A stretch of 11,772 nt of DNA from assembly GCA_900551465.1 (NCBI GenBank), contig URWL01000026.1:1-11772 (forward strand), read 5' to 3'. Each line of letters begins with the position of its first letter. The first letter of the stretch is position 1. Shown here piece after piece: positions 1 to 8,065 of the stretch. Origin of the DNA: an uncultured Blautia sp. GTDB lineage: Bacteria; Bacillota; Clostridia; Lachnospirales; Lachnospiraceae. The notes beneath the pieces were generated by a model. The model saw only the letters and a program-made list of their open reading frames with translations, was not told the DNA's origin and made no database searches. The translations under genes were made by a program, and so were the position numbers.

Positions 1-2530
1 CGCTTCCACACGGACATGGATCATTTGGATAAACCTTTTCTTCTTTTCTCTGGACAGGCTTACGCACACTGGAATCATCCTTATTAGTTCCGGTAACCTT
101 GGCAACCTGCTCACGCTCGATCTTCTGCTCTACATGAACATGATACAGCATACGAACTGTATCCTCCTGAATGGAGTTGGTCATCTCATTGAACATATCA
201 TAAGCGCTCATCTTATACTCAACAACCGGATCTCTCTGTCCGTAGCCAACCAGTCCGATACCCTGACGGAGGATTTCCATATCATCGATATGATCCATCC
301 ACTTACTGTCAATGCACTTCAGAAGAACTACACGCTCCAGCTCACGCAGCTGCTCCGGTTCCGGGAATTCAGATTCCTTGGTCTCGTAAAGCTTCACAGC
401 TTCTTCCTTAAGGATATGCTTCATCTCATTTTTCTTCTTGCCCTTTACTTTATCTTCAGTAAGAGCCTGGATAGGAATGATCGGAAGAAGGATCGTGTTA
501 AATTCTTCAAGATTCCACTCAACAGCATCTACATCATCTGAGAAGCATCTGTCCACTGTATTATCCACAATATCAGTGATCATCTTATAAATGGAATCAC
601 GCATGTTCTCTCCATCCAGAACCTGACGGCGCTCTTTGTAAATGATCTCACGCTGTTCGTTGTTTACCTGGTCGTAATCAAGAAGATTTTTACGAATACC
701 AAAGTTATTGAACTCAATCTTCTCCTGTGCTTTCTGGATCGCATTGGAAAGCATCTTATGCTCGATCTGCTCATTCTCAGCAACTCCAAGAGAAGTAAAT
801 ACCTTCATCAGACGCTCAGAACCAAAGAGACGCATCAGATCGTCCTCCAGAGAGATATAGAAGCGGGACTCACCCGGATCTCCCTGACGTCCGGAACGTC
901 CGCGAAGCTGGTTATCAATACGTCTGGACTCATGACGCTCTGTACCGATGATCTTCAGACCGCCGGCTTCTCTTGCCACGTCATCCAGTTTAATATCCGT
1001 ACCACGGCCTGCCATGTTGGTCGCAATGGTAACTGCTCCGGCCTGACCTGCCTGAGCAACGATTTCAGCCTCCAGTTCATGGAATTTCGCATTCAGGACA
1101 TTATGCTGGATTCCCTGACGGCGGAGCATCTTGCTGAGAAGCTCTGACGTCTCAATGGTAATCGTACCAACCAGAACCGGCTGCTGTCTTTCATGAGCTT
1201 CCTTTACAGCCTCAACAACTGCGTTGAATTTTTCTTTCTTTGTCATATATACAGCGTCTTCCAGGTCTTTACGCTGTACAGGTCTGTTGGTAGGGATCTC
1301 CACAACATCCATTCCGTAGATATCGCGGAACTCTTTTTCCTCAGTAAGGGCAGTACCGGTCATACCGCCTTTTTTGTCATATTTATTAAAGAAGTTCTGG
1401 AAAGTGATGGTGGCAAGTGTCTTGCTCTCACGTTTTACCTTTACATGCTCCTTAGCTTCAATAGCCTGATGGAGTCCGTCAGAATAACGGCGTCCCGGCA
1501 TGATACGTCCGGTAAATTCATCTACGATCAGGATCTCATCATCTTTTACTACATAATCCTGATCTTTGTGCATCAGGTTATGAGCACGGAGTGCCAGAAT
1601 AATATTGTGCTGGATCTCCAGATTTTCCGGATCTGCAAGGTTTTCGATATTAAAGAATTTCTCAACCTTTTTCACACCACGCTCTGTAAGGTTTACGATC
1701 TTATCCTTTTCATTTACTACAAAATCTCCGGTCTCGATGACCTCTTCACCCATAATAGCTGCCATCTTGGTCATCTCATGGCTGGCCTCACCACGCTCCA
1801 GCTGCTGTGCCAGAATATCACAGACCTCATAAAGCTTGGTGGATTTGCCGCTCTGTCCGGAAATGATCAGCGGTGTACGCGCCTCGTCAATAAGTACGGA
1901 GTCAACCTCATCGATGATACAGTAGTGAAGATCTCTCTGCACCAGCTGCTCTTTATAAATGACCATATTGTCACGCAGGTAATCAAATCCCAACTCGTTA
2001 TTTGTCACATAGGTGATATCACATCCATAGGCCGCACGGCGTTCCTCCGGCTTCATATCATTCAGAACCACGCCAACTGTCAGTCCAAGGAACTCGTGAA
2101 CCTTACCCATCCACTCGGCATCTCGCTTTGCCAGATAGTCATTGACTGTAACAATGTGTACACCCTTGCCTTCCAGTGCGTTCAGATATGCCGGAAGAGT
2201 GGATACCAGTGTTTTACCTTCACCGGTTTTCATCTCTGCAATACGTCCCTGATGAAGAATGATACCGCCGATGATCTGTACACGGTAATGCTCCATTCCA
2301 AGAACACGTTTCGCTGCTTCACGTACAGTTGCAAAAGCTTCTGGCAGCAGATCATCAAGAGTTGCTCCCTCTTCCAGACGCTTCTTATATTCTCTTGTTT
2401 TGTCCCTCAGTTCCTCATCCGTTAATTTCTGCATTTCCGGACGCAGTGCCTCTGTTTTTTCTACAAGCGGCATGATACGCTTAACTTCACGCTGGCTGTG
2501 TGTCCCGAATAATTTTGAAAACACGTTCAT
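1..2530 (-). CDS. secA: SecA preprotein translocase ATPase (3' end cut off by window edge)
   Basis: SecA is the ATP-driven motor that pushes unfolded secretory proteins through the SecYEG channel at the inner face of the membrane. The frame is open from an ATG at 2530 to the window edge (843 codons). The N-terminus reads [19 protein letters not shown], typical of SecA. Walker A is MKTGEGKT at residues 100-107, and Walker B is IIDEVDSV with D207/E208. Later motifs include [30 protein letters not shown] and [11 protein letters not shown]. The last visible residues, PNDPCPCGS (835-843), open the C-terminal zinc motif CxCxSG...CC/CH, so only roughly 10-20 residues are missing. The start is supported by AGGAG at 2538-2542, 7 nt upstream. 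No frameshift or missing motif is visible, and the identification is near certain. Confidence 0.98.
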   Translation of the reverse strand, partial: MNVFSKLFGTHSQREVKRIMPLVEKTEALRPEMQKLTDEELRDKTREYKKRLEEGATLDDLLPEAFATVREAAKRVLGMEHYRVQIIGGIILHQGRIAEMKTGEGKTLVSTLPAYLNALEGKGVHIVTVNDYLAKRDAEWMGKVHEFLGLTVGVVLNDMKPEERRAAYGCDITYVTNNELGFDYLRDNMVIYKEQLVQRDLHYCIIDEVDSVLIDEARTPLIISGQSGKSTKLYEVCDILAQQLERGEASHEMTKMAAIMGEEVIETGDFVVNEKDKIVNLTERGVKKVEKFFNIENLADPENLEIQHNIILALRAHNLMHKDQDYVVKDDEILIVDEFTGRIMPGRRYSDGLHQAIEAKEHVKVKRESKTLATITFQNFFNKYDKKGGMTGTALTEEKEFRDIYGMDVVEIPTNRPVQRKDLEDAVYMTKKEKFNAVVEAVKEAHERQQPVLVGTITIETSELLSKMLRRQGIQHNVLNAKFHELEAEIVAQAGQAGAVTIATNMAGRGTDIKLDDVAREAGGLKIIGTERHESRRIDNQLRGRSGRQGDPGESRFYISLEDDLMRLFGSERLMKVFTSLGVAENEQIEHKMLSNAIQKAQEKIEFNNFGIRKNLLDYDQVNNEQREIIYKERRQVLDGENMRDSIYKMITDIVDNTVDRCFSDDVDAVEWNLEEFNTILLPIIPIQALTEDKVKGKKKNEMKHILKEEAVKLYETKESEFPEPEQLRELERVVLLKCIDSKWMDHIDDMEILRQGIGLVGYGQRDPVVEYKMSAYDMFNEMTNSIQEDTVRMLYHVHVEQKIEREQVAKVTGTNKDDSSVRKPVQRKEEKVYPNDPCPCGS

Positions 2531-2614
2531 AAATATACTCCTGTTTGTTTTATTCTATAAAAAATCTGTTCTACGGAATCCTCCGTAATTTAGTTAATAC
2601 AAGAAATCTATTCT

Positions 2615-2643
2615 ATTCTATCACTTTCTTAATGGGAAAACAA
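2615..2643 (-). promoter_or_regulatory. Probable sigma-A promoter of secA (extended -10)
   Basis: On the minus strand TTGTTT (2638-2643) is followed by a 17-bp spacer and TAGAAT (2615-2620), preceded by TGA, i.e. an extended -10. The hexamer recurs in an overlapping 5-bp register (TAGAATAGAATAGAT), so the exact -10 is uncertain. The resulting leader of about 75-80 nt contains a small hairpin, ACGGA-GGAT-TCCGT (2573-2586), before the ribosome binding site. Confidence 0.5.
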
Positions 2644-2658
2644 TGATTTTTCTCAGGC

Positions 2659-2687
2659 TTGTCAGATTTTTCCCCTTATGCTATGAT
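2659..2687 (+). promoter_or_regulatory. Strong sigma-A promoter for the NusG_II / Gx operon
   Basis: TTGTCA (2659-2664), a 17-bp spacer and TATGAT (2682-2687) preceded by TGC give a near-consensus extended -10 promoter. Transcription would start near 2694, leaving a leader of about 70 nt. The promoter lies back to back with the secA promoter. Confidence 0.75.
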
Positions 2688-2766
2688 TAGCTTCGAACTA
2701 TGAAAACAGGCTTACATTCTCTTTGGATGTCGGCATATCCACTTTTATAAAAGAAAGGACTCTGAT

Positions 2767-3135
2767 TTGAAAAAAAAGGAACTTGTCTTTATCATCTCCA
2801 TTCTTATCTCGGCCCTGCTCCTGTGGGGTATTATGTTCCTGTTACGAAAAGGGGACTATGGTTCTGTAAGGATCACGGTAAATGGGGAAGAATATGGAAC
2901 TTACTCTCTTTCCCAGGATCAGGTGATCTCCATCGGAGAGACCAATGTCTGCGAGATCAAAGACGGCAAAATAAAAATGACCGGGGCTGACTGTCCCGAC
3001 CACCTCTGTATAAAGCAGAAAGCAGTGGGAAGTTCTGGAGGAACCATCGTCTGCCTTCCCAACAAAGTAGTAATAGAAGGAGTAAAAGCCGCAGGCTCCG
3101 AAGATATTTCTCCGGAATTTGATACGGCAGTATAA
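2767..3135 (+). CDS. NusG domain II-containing membrane-anchored protein
   Basis: This is a 122-residue protein with one N-terminal transmembrane helix (about residues 8-26) and an outward-facing domain of the NusG_II family. It is unrelated in role to the transcription factor NusG. The diagnostic part is CPDHLC (76-81), then a Gly-rich turn and IVCLPNKVVI (94-103). C76, C81 and C96 are the typical conserved cysteines, and C62 is an additional one. Start: a TTG at 2767 with AAGAAAGGA (2751-2759) 7 nt upstream; the first in-frame ATG lies inside the membrane helix. Family members often sit beside Gx-family membrane proteins and ApbE in Bacillota, and are linked to flavin-based extracellular electron transfer or redox-protein maturation. 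The exact biochemical role is not established here. The next gene follows after 3 nt, so the two are co-transcribed. Confidence 0.88.
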   Translation: MKKKELVFIISILISALLLWGIMFLLRKGDYGSVRITVNGEEYGTYSLSQDQVISIGETNVCEIKDGKIKMTGADCPDHLCIKQKAVGSSGGTIVCLPNKVVIEGVKAAGSEDISPEFDTAV

Positions 3136-3138
3136 ATT

Positions 3139-3624
3139 ATGACTCATAAAAAAACAGCATATCTTGGACTTTTTGCCGCAATCGCCATTATCTTCGGTTA
3201 TGTGGAATCCCTGATCCCATTTTTTGCAGGAATCCCCGGCATGAAGCTGGGTCTGGCCAACCTTGCCGTTCTTTTTATCCTTGAAAAATATTCCTGGAAA
3301 GAAGCCGCCCTGGTTTCCACAGTAAGGATCCTGGTGATCGGCTTCCTTTTCGGAAATATGTTCAGCATCCTCTACAGCCTGGCAGGAGCCGCATTAAGTC
3401 TTACAGTCATGACCCTCATGAAAAAATTTTCCGGTTTCAGCATCCTGGGTATCAGTGTTGCCGGAGGTGTTTCCCATAATATCGGACAGTTAATCGTTGC
3501 TTCTCTCATTGTGGAAAACACCAGTCTTCTTTATTATGCTCCGGCTCTTCTGATCTCCGGAGTTGTAACCGGACTTCTGATCGGACTTCTTGCCGGAGAA
3601 ATTACAAAAAGGATACGCCTGTAA
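3139..3624 (+). CDS. Gx transporter family / heptaprenyl diphosphate synthase component I-like membrane protein
   Basis: This is a 161-residue, highly hydrophobic protein with about five membrane helices. The PGMKLGLANLAVLF segment (about residues 34-47) and the GGVSHNIGQL segment (about 114-123) are typical of the Hpre_diP_synt_I family, now often called Gx transporter. Despite the older name it resembles small transporter S-components rather than a soluble prenyl synthase. The substrate cannot be read from the sequence; quinone-precursor or flavin-related roles have been proposed because of gene neighbours. The ATG lies 3 nt after the stop of the NusG_II gene with no clear ribosome binding site, suggesting translational coupling. 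The stop codon is embedded in the loop of the terminator hairpin. Confidence 0.85.
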   Translation: MTHKKTAYLGLFAAIAIIFGYVESLIPFFAGIPGMKLGLANLAVLFILEKYSWKEAALVSTVRILVIGFLFGNMFSILYSLAGAALSLTVMTLMKKFSGFSILGISVAGGVSHNIGQLIVASLIVENTSLLYYAPALLISGVVTGLLIGLLAGEITKRIRL

Positions 3625-3641
3625 AAAAAGGCGTATCCTTT
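3608..3641. terminator. Bidirectional intrinsic terminator between convergent operons
   Basis: A perfect 13-bp stem, AAAGGATACGCCT (3608-3620) with AGGCGTATCCTTT (3629-3641), encloses an 8-nt loop. On the plus strand TCTTTTGTCT follows. On the minus strand the stem runs into TTTTTGTAAT. It therefore can end both the Gx operon and the apbE operon. It overlaps the last codons of the Gx gene and lies just past the apbE stop. Confidence 0.88.
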
Positions 3642-3648
3642 CTTTTGT

Positions 3649-4689
3649 CTATTTCAGCATATCTGTCTCATAAGTATTTTTCATAAGTTCAAAGCGTTCT
3701 TTCATTCCTTCTGTGAGATATACCTTATGATTCTCGTCCACAAAAGCGGCATCTGCTCCATATTTTTCCAGAAGAGGCAGCGCTTTTTCTTTTCCCAGCA
3801 CAAAGCACGCCGTAGAAAGTCCGTCTGCAAAAAGTCCGCTGCCGCAGACAACCGTTACGGAAGTAAGGCCGTTCCATACAGGGCACCCGGTTTCCGGATC
3901 AAGAATGTGATGATATCTTTTTCCATCTTCCATAAAATACCTCTCATAATCCCCTGATGTGGAAAGAAATTCTCCACCCTTCAAAGTAACGGCTCCCAGA
4001 TAATCTCCTTCCGGTTCCCTTGGATCTCGTATGGCCACTCTCCAGTCTGACTGATCCGGCTTTTCTCCGTAAGCCATCACGCTGCTTCCGCCCAGATTCA
4101 GGATCATTCCGGAAACATCCTTATTCTGTCCTAAAAAATCCATGACAAGATCGCAGCCGATACCCTTTCCTGCCGCCCCAAGATCTAATGTAGCGCCGTC
4201 TTTTAACGTAACTTTATTTCCATCAAGTTCAAGCTTTTCATATCCTGTTTCTTCCAGAAGTGATTCTAATTCTCCCGTTTGAGGAATCCCTGCATTTTCT
4301 CCTCCGATATCCCAGAGACGGATCACCCTGCCAAGAGTAGGATCAAAAGCTCCCTGAGAATCTTCTGCAAGCTGCTGTGTTTTTTTCAGATAATCAGCAA
4401 GCTCAGCAGAAACCTCAACAGTTTCCCCTCCGGCATGATTCACCTGCGCGATCTGAGAATCTTCCTCTGTCCAGGAAAGAATCTCATCTTCCGTTTTTTT
4501 TAGAAGCTTCCCAATGGAAGGATTCAGATCTTTTCCTTTTGTATACAAAGTTTCTGAAACAACCGTATTCATGGCAAAATCTGTATTGGTGTATTTTTGA
4601 GTTTTCGCCTGAACGGGACTGAAAACAAGTCCTGCCAGTAACATGCCTGCTAAAACTGTGCTCATCCCGAATTTCTGTTTTTTTGTCAT
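3649..4689 (-). CDS. apbE: FAD:protein FMN transferase (ApbE family), exported
   Basis: ApbE cleaves FAD and attaches FMN covalently to a Ser/Thr of extracytoplasmic flavoproteins such as the RnfG/NqrC type. The 346-residue product has a signal peptide with a hydrophobic core at about residues 8-24 and a possible VQA/K cleavage after residue 28. No lipobox cysteine is present, so it is either released or held by an uncleaved signal. Family motifs in order: AFDPTLGRVIRLWDIGG (114-130), LDLGAAGKGIGCD (168-180), NLGGSSVMAYG (198-208), STSGDYERYF (243-252), HILDPETGCPV (261-271) and ADGLSTACFVLG (288-299), whose D289 and S292/T293 match the metal-binding part. The start has a strong AAGGTGG 5 nt upstream. 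It lies 18 nt downstream of the VanZ-IMPase gene in one operon. Likely targets are Rnf subunits, given the rnfC start at the window edge, but this is inference. Confidence 0.95.
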   Translation of the reverse strand: MTKKQKFGMSTVLAGMLLAGLVFSPVQAKTQKYTNTDFAMNTVVSETLYTKGKDLNPSIGKLLKKTEDEILSWTEEDSQIAQVNHAGGETVEVSAELADYLKKTQQLAEDSQGAFDPTLGRVIRLWDIGGENAGIPQTGELESLLEETGYEKLELDGNKVTLKDGATLDLGAAGKGIGCDLVMDFLGQNKDVSGMILNLGGSSVMAYGEKPDQSDWRVAIRDPREPEGDYLGAVTLKGGEFLSTSGDYERYFMEDGKRYHHILDPETGCPVWNGLTSVTVVCGSGLFADGLSTACFVLGKEKALPLLEKYGADAAFVDENHKVYLTEGMKERFELMKNTYETDMLK

Positions 4690-4707
4690 TAAACCACCTT
4701 TCTGATG

Positions 4708-6237
4708 TCAGTGCGGCAGAAGTTCTCTGGTTTCCTCCACTGCTTTTTTTGTTCCTGCCAGCATGGAACAGGGCTGATCCAGAGTAATAGAAGTCCCGTC
4801 TATTTGTCCAACCATTCCTCCGGCCTCCTCAATGATCACCGAAGCCGCTGCAAAATCGTATGGATTAAGCTTCATTTCCAGATAAACCGCGTTTCTTCCA
4901 GAAGCGATTCTGCACAGATCCAGTGCAGCAGATCCTCCGCTTCGAATGCAGAGACTTCTCATATAAAGTTCTCTCACAGTCTTAAAAAGAATATCCATTT
5001 TATCTTCATTATATCTTGCACATCCAAAAGCTGCAATTCCTTCTGTAACAGAAATATTTTCCATCTGCAGCCTCTGTCCGTTCAGCGTACTTCCTTTTCC
5101 ACGAATTCCCACATACATCTCATCCATATAGGGGTCATATACAAATCCTGCCTTCATTTTTCCATGGTGTGCCAGTCCCACAGAAATACAGCTGAAATGA
5201 TAATCAAACATAAAGTTCGTAGTTCCGTCTATAGGATCAATATAAAACATATATTCTCCGGAAGCTCCTGCTCCCTGATTTCCCTCAGTATCCTCTTCAC
5301 CGAAAAAAACAGCTCCCGGCAGAATCTTACTTAATCCCTGAATCAGATAACGCTGGATTTCTGTGTCAAAATCCGTGCAAAAATTGGCAAGTCCCTCTTT
5401 CCTGTGGATTGTTTCCTTTGATGGCTTTGCATTTCTAAGCATTTCACCTGCTTTACGCACAAGAGCTTCTATCCCCTGATAGTCGATGTCCGCACTGCTT
5501 TCCACAGCTGAGTTTTCCTCTGTTGCCAGAATTCCCTCTGCCGGCTTATTTTCCTGCACTTCAGGTTTCTCCGTTTTCTTACCCTCTCCGTCCACTTCGG
5601 AGTATCCTTTCCAGGGTTCCACATCCCAGCCGCCAAATTCTCTGACGTTTTTCACAACATATTTCCTGCTTCGGTCAAAGCCCCAGTAAAGACCCCCTCC
5701 CAGGACGCCTCCGATGCTGTTAAAAAACAGATCCGTAAGCTGAAAAGTTCCAATCTTCAGAAAAAGCTGACAGCTTTCGATACACAACGAACAAAGGAAA
5801 CCAATCCAAAGACTGTTCAGCAGAACTTCCTGTATCTTTTTCTTTCTGTAATCCGTTTTATATTCCCATACCCGGTACAAAAGAGGAAGCAGCGGCAGAA
5901 ACATGATCAGATTTTCCATATTTTCTGTATAAATACTTCCGTCTGCCTTATGTAATCCCCAGATTCCCAGAACACTGTCCAGGGGATTTCCCCAGATGGT
6001 CCTGCAGAAAAGTGTCCGGAACAGAACCAGGCATCCATAAAACACCAGAAGAAACTCTCTGCGAAACTGCCTGCTGGTTCGAAATTCCTGTATCCAGATC
6101 CGTATCACTGTTTCCGTGCCCTTTTTCTTCATCTGCATGTATACGCCCATAAAAAGAACTGCGATCACCAGAGATGCCCCGCAGCTCTGATAAAGAACAC
6201 CCAGCACATTCCCGATCACTGAAACCATATAATCCAT
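4708..6237 (-). CDS. VanZ-like membrane domain fused to inositol monophosphatase-family domain
   Basis: This 509-residue protein has two parts. Residues 1-190 carry about five membrane helices (near 8-32, 61-80, 108-124, 138-160, 168-187) with VanZ-like features: ENLIMFLPLLPLL, then IESCQLFL (153-160), then TDLFFNSIGGVLGG (168-181). A charged, Glu/Lys-rich linker (about 205-250) leads to an inositol monophosphatase-type phosphatase. That domain has GEED (313-316), the metal-binding DPIDGTTNF (334-342), SGGSAALDLC (433-442) and NPYDFAAA (458-465). D461 matches the catalytic Asp of the WDxAA motif, but the usual Trp is Tyr. Metal ligands are otherwise intact, so activity on a small phosphomonoester is expected; the substrate is unknown. 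The linker is probably cytoplasmic. The start has an AGGGTGG-type ribosome binding site and its own promoter. The apbE gene follows 18 nt after its stop. Confidence 0.9.
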   Translation of the reverse strand: MDYMVSVIGNVLGVLYQSCGASLVIAVLFMGVYMQMKKKGTETVIRIWIQEFRTSRQFRREFLLVFYGCLVLFRTLFCRTIWGNPLDSVLGIWGLHKADGSIYTENMENLIMFLPLLPLLYRVWEYKTDYRKKKIQEVLLNSLWIGFLCSLCIESCQLFLKIGTFQLTDLFFNSIGGVLGGGLYWGFDRSRKYVVKNVREFGGWDVEPWKGYSEVDGEGKKTEKPEVQENKPAEGILATEENSAVESSADIDYQGIEALVRKAGEMLRNAKPSKETIHRKEGLANFCTDFDTEIQRYLIQGLSKILPGAVFFGEEDTEGNQGAGASGEYMFYIDPIDGTTNFMFDYHFSCISVGLAHHGKMKAGFVYDPYMDEMYVGIRGKGSTLNGQRLQMENISVTEGIAAFGCARYNEDKMDILFKTVRELYMRSLCIRSGGSAALDLCRIASGRNAVYLEMKLNPYDFAAASVIIEEAGGMVGQIDGTSITLDQPCSMLAGTKKAVEETRELLPH

Positions 6238-6271
6238 TAGAATACCACCCTTCCTTGATTGTTCTTTTTAC

Positions 6272-6300
6272 ATTATACTCAAATCTTCCGAAAACATCAA
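6272..6300 (-). promoter_or_regulatory. Sigma-A promoter of the VanZ-IMPase / apbE operon
   Basis: On the minus strand TTGATG (6295-6300), a 17-bp spacer and a perfect TATAAT (6272-6277) lie about 35 nt upstream of the start codon at 6237. The intervening leader holds AAGGAAGGGTGG as ribosome binding site. Confidence 0.75.
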
Positions 6301-6388
6301 TTTGTGTTTGTGGGGATGGGGGGGATTCAGGTTTCTTGTTATCCATAAACAGAGTTTGTCGTTACCCGTATATAAGCAGCAGCAGAAT

Positions 6389-7276
6389 TTATTTCACAAA
6401 CCTTATCTTAATTTGCAGTTTGTCATTGTTGTAAACAGCTTCAATACTTCCTCCCATACGTTCAATCAGCAGTTTGGCAATAGATAATCCCAATCCCGTT
6501 GAATTGCGGCTGGCCTCTACTGTATAGAATCGGTTAAACAATCTGCCAACCGTAACTGCAGTCAGGTTATGGGCTGTGTTGGTAAAAGTAATATCCCCGT
6601 TGTCCGTCATAATAACCGACAAATCACCGTCAGAATATTTCAGCACATTACTAATGATATTGGAGAAAATACGGTTCACCGCACCCGCATCCAGCTCACA
6701 GAAAACAGGTTGCTCCGGTAATCTGATTTCCGGTTGAATTCCTTTCTCCTGCAAAACCGCATAAAAAGACAGCAGGCTTTCCTCCAATGCCCGTACAATA
6801 TCCATGCGTTCCAGCTTTAACTCCTGTGAAGATGTGACAACGCTGTATCGGAATAATTCTTCAGTCATACTTTTCAAAACTTCGGTTCTGTTCTGTATTT
6901 GGGATATATACCGCTGGACATCTTTACTCTTTTCCTCATGCTGCAGCAAATCAAGATAACCATTGATCGCCGTGAGAGGTGTTCTCAGATCATGGGAGAT
7001 GTTAGTAACAGCTTCTTTCAGTTCCAGATCCCCCTGCTGATAACGCTGGCGTTCTTTACGGAGCAGACGAAGCTGCACATTGATTTCTGCCGCTAACTTT
7101 CGCATACAGGAATCACGGGTAGAAATATTGATAAGAGTGTTGGTATCTGTTGTCAGCCGATCCCGGAACGCATCTGCAATTTCATGTGCCGACCTGCGCA
7201 GAAAACAGATCTTTGCAAAAAGCCCAAAGATAATCAGAAGCAATATTCCGATAATAATTAACAGCAGATACTCCAT
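6389..7276 (-). CDS. Sensor histidine kinase, short, without extracellular sensor domain
   Basis: This 295-residue kinase partners the response regulator of the same operon. It has a single hydrophobic N-terminal stretch (residues 3-25), then about 65 cytoplasmic residues rich in charged helices. The H-box NISHDLRTPLTAINGYLDLL has phospho-acceptor H95. The ATP-binding domain has an N-box (RIFSNIISNVLKYS, N206/N210), an F-box-like LFNRFYT (246-252) and a G-box STGLGLSIAKLL (259-270). The usual DxGxG (G1) box is replaced by an FTNTAHN stretch (231-237), as in a group of Clostridia kinases. With no periplasmic loop, the signal must come through the membrane or from the co-encoded ABC transporter. 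The ribosome binding site AAGGAGA overlaps the permease stop codon, 7 nt before the ATG, so it is translated from the same mRNA. No clear terminator follows it. Confidence 0.93.
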   Translation of the reverse strand: MEYLLLIIIGILLLIIFGLFAKICFLRRSAHEIADAFRDRLTTDTNTLINISTRDSCMRKLAAEINVQLRLLRKERQRYQQGDLELKEAVTNISHDLRTPLTAINGYLDLLQHEEKSKDVQRYISQIQNRTEVLKSMTEELFRYSVVTSSQELKLERMDIVRALEESLLSFYAVLQEKGIQPEIRLPEQPVFCELDAGAVNRIFSNIISNVLKYSDGDLSVIMTDNGDITFTNTAHNLTAVTVGRLFNRFYTVEASRNSTGLGLSIAKLLIERMGGSIEAVYNNDKLQIKIRFVK

Positions 7277-7288
7277 TTTTTTCTCTCC

Positions 7289-8065
7289 TTACCGAATATC
7301 CTTATTTTTAAATCCACGGCAGCTGACAACGGCAGAAATGGCAGCCAGCAGAAAACTACAAAGTCCGCTGTATTCCGGCTGAGGAACCTGCCAGGCAGAC
7401 AGCTGAGCCACCTGACCGGTAGGATTCAGGTTGTGTAAAAGCAGATACACTTGCCGTACGATTCCTGACACATAGTGGGAATTGACAACGTCGTTTTTGT
7501 AAGGAGGCTGCACCAGGATGCTGTTGGTATGCAGAGCCAGCAAGAGCATTCCAAAGGCCATAGCCATAGTCACCAGGATACCTCTGGATTGATTGGCACA
7601 CAGCAGGGTCAGACCGGCAAAGAAACACCCCTGAGCCATACTCATCCCCAGACCAGTCAGAGTAAACTGAAGAAAATCCCCGGCTTTCACATTCATTTCA
7701 AACAGGGGCAGACTCAAAGCCGTTGTAAACCCGATGACTATCAGGTAAATTCCTCCGCAGCCCACCGCTGCCACTGCCAGCTGCGCCAGAACATAGTCCC
7801 GGCGGCAGGGTACGCTCAGCAGCTTGCACCGAACAAATCCTCCGGAAAAATCCTGTCCCAGAAAAAAGCTGACAAAAGCTGCCGAAGCCATGCCCCAGAG
7901 AGTCAGGGGAAGAAAGATTACCCGGCTGACTGGCACGGTATAATCCATAGCGGTGGCCTGCATTCCCACAAACCCGGCTGAGGTTACTAACATTCCTGTC
8001 AGGCAGAGCCAGAAGGAAGGACTTTTCCACAGGCGGCACAACTCGGCCCGGAAACACTTAATCAT
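7289..8065 (-). CDS. ABC-2 type transporter permease (lantibiotic/bacitracin-export type)
   Basis: This is a 258-residue membrane protein with about six helices (near 17-36, 48-70, 92-113, 131-156, 160-182, 232-250), the size and layout of BcrB/LanE-type permeases. A motif NPTGQ (204-208) precedes the last helix, as in related Clostridia permeases. Start choice: the frame is open 16 codons further upstream, but the ATG at 8065 has a near-perfect GGAGGTGG 5 nt before it and overlaps the ATPase stop by 8 nt. This is classic translational coupling, so the upstream codons are judged untranslated. It should dimerise and pair with the ATPase encoded just before it. The substrate is not readable; antimicrobial peptides are the usual cargo for this operon type. 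Confidence 0.88.
   Translation of the reverse strand: MIKCFRAELCRLWKSPSFWLCLTGMLVTSAGFVGMQATAMDYTVPVSRVIFLPLTLWGMASAAFVSFFLGQDFSGGFVRCKLLSVPCRRDYVLAQLAVAAVGCGGIYLIVIGFTTALSLPLFEMNVKAGDFLQFTLTGLGMSMAQGCFFAGLTLLCANQSRGILVTMAMAFGMLLLALHTNSILVQPPYKNDVVNSHYVSGIVRQVYLLLHNLNPTGQVAQLSAWQVPQPEYSGLCSFLLAAISAVVSCRGFKNKDIR

Noticed and set aside
1193..2425. A 410-codon plus-strand open frame.
   Set aside because: It is the antisense shadow of secA, whose motifs are all intact on the minus strand; the product is Cys/His/Leu-rich with no family features.
2567..2590. Small hairpin ACGGA-GGAT-TCCGT in the secA leader as a regulatory RNA.
   Set aside because: A 5-bp stem alone is too short to support a riboswitch or attenuator; no T-tract or known conserved element is visible.
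4705..5334. A 209-codon plus-strand open frame.
   Set aside because: It is antisense to the phosphatase domain, which carries clear catalytic motifs; the composition is Ser/His/Ile-rich as expected of a shadow.
6311..6325. G-rich run (G4 then G7) suggesting a G-quadruplex.
   Set aside because: Only two separated G-runs are present; at most three G3 blocks can be made, so a standard intramolecular quadruplex is not supported. It may be a slippage-prone homopolymer.
5948..6346. A 132-codon minus-strand frame starting MDNKKPESPPSPQTQ, overlapping the VanZ-IMPase start.
   Set aside because: It has no ribosome binding site, overlaps the well-supported gene in another frame for most of its length, and becomes low-complexity shadow sequence there.
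6301..6388. Search for a terminator after the histidine kinase gene.
   Set aside because: Only 4-bp stems without T-tracts were found, so none is called; read-through into the VanZ-IMPase operon is possible.
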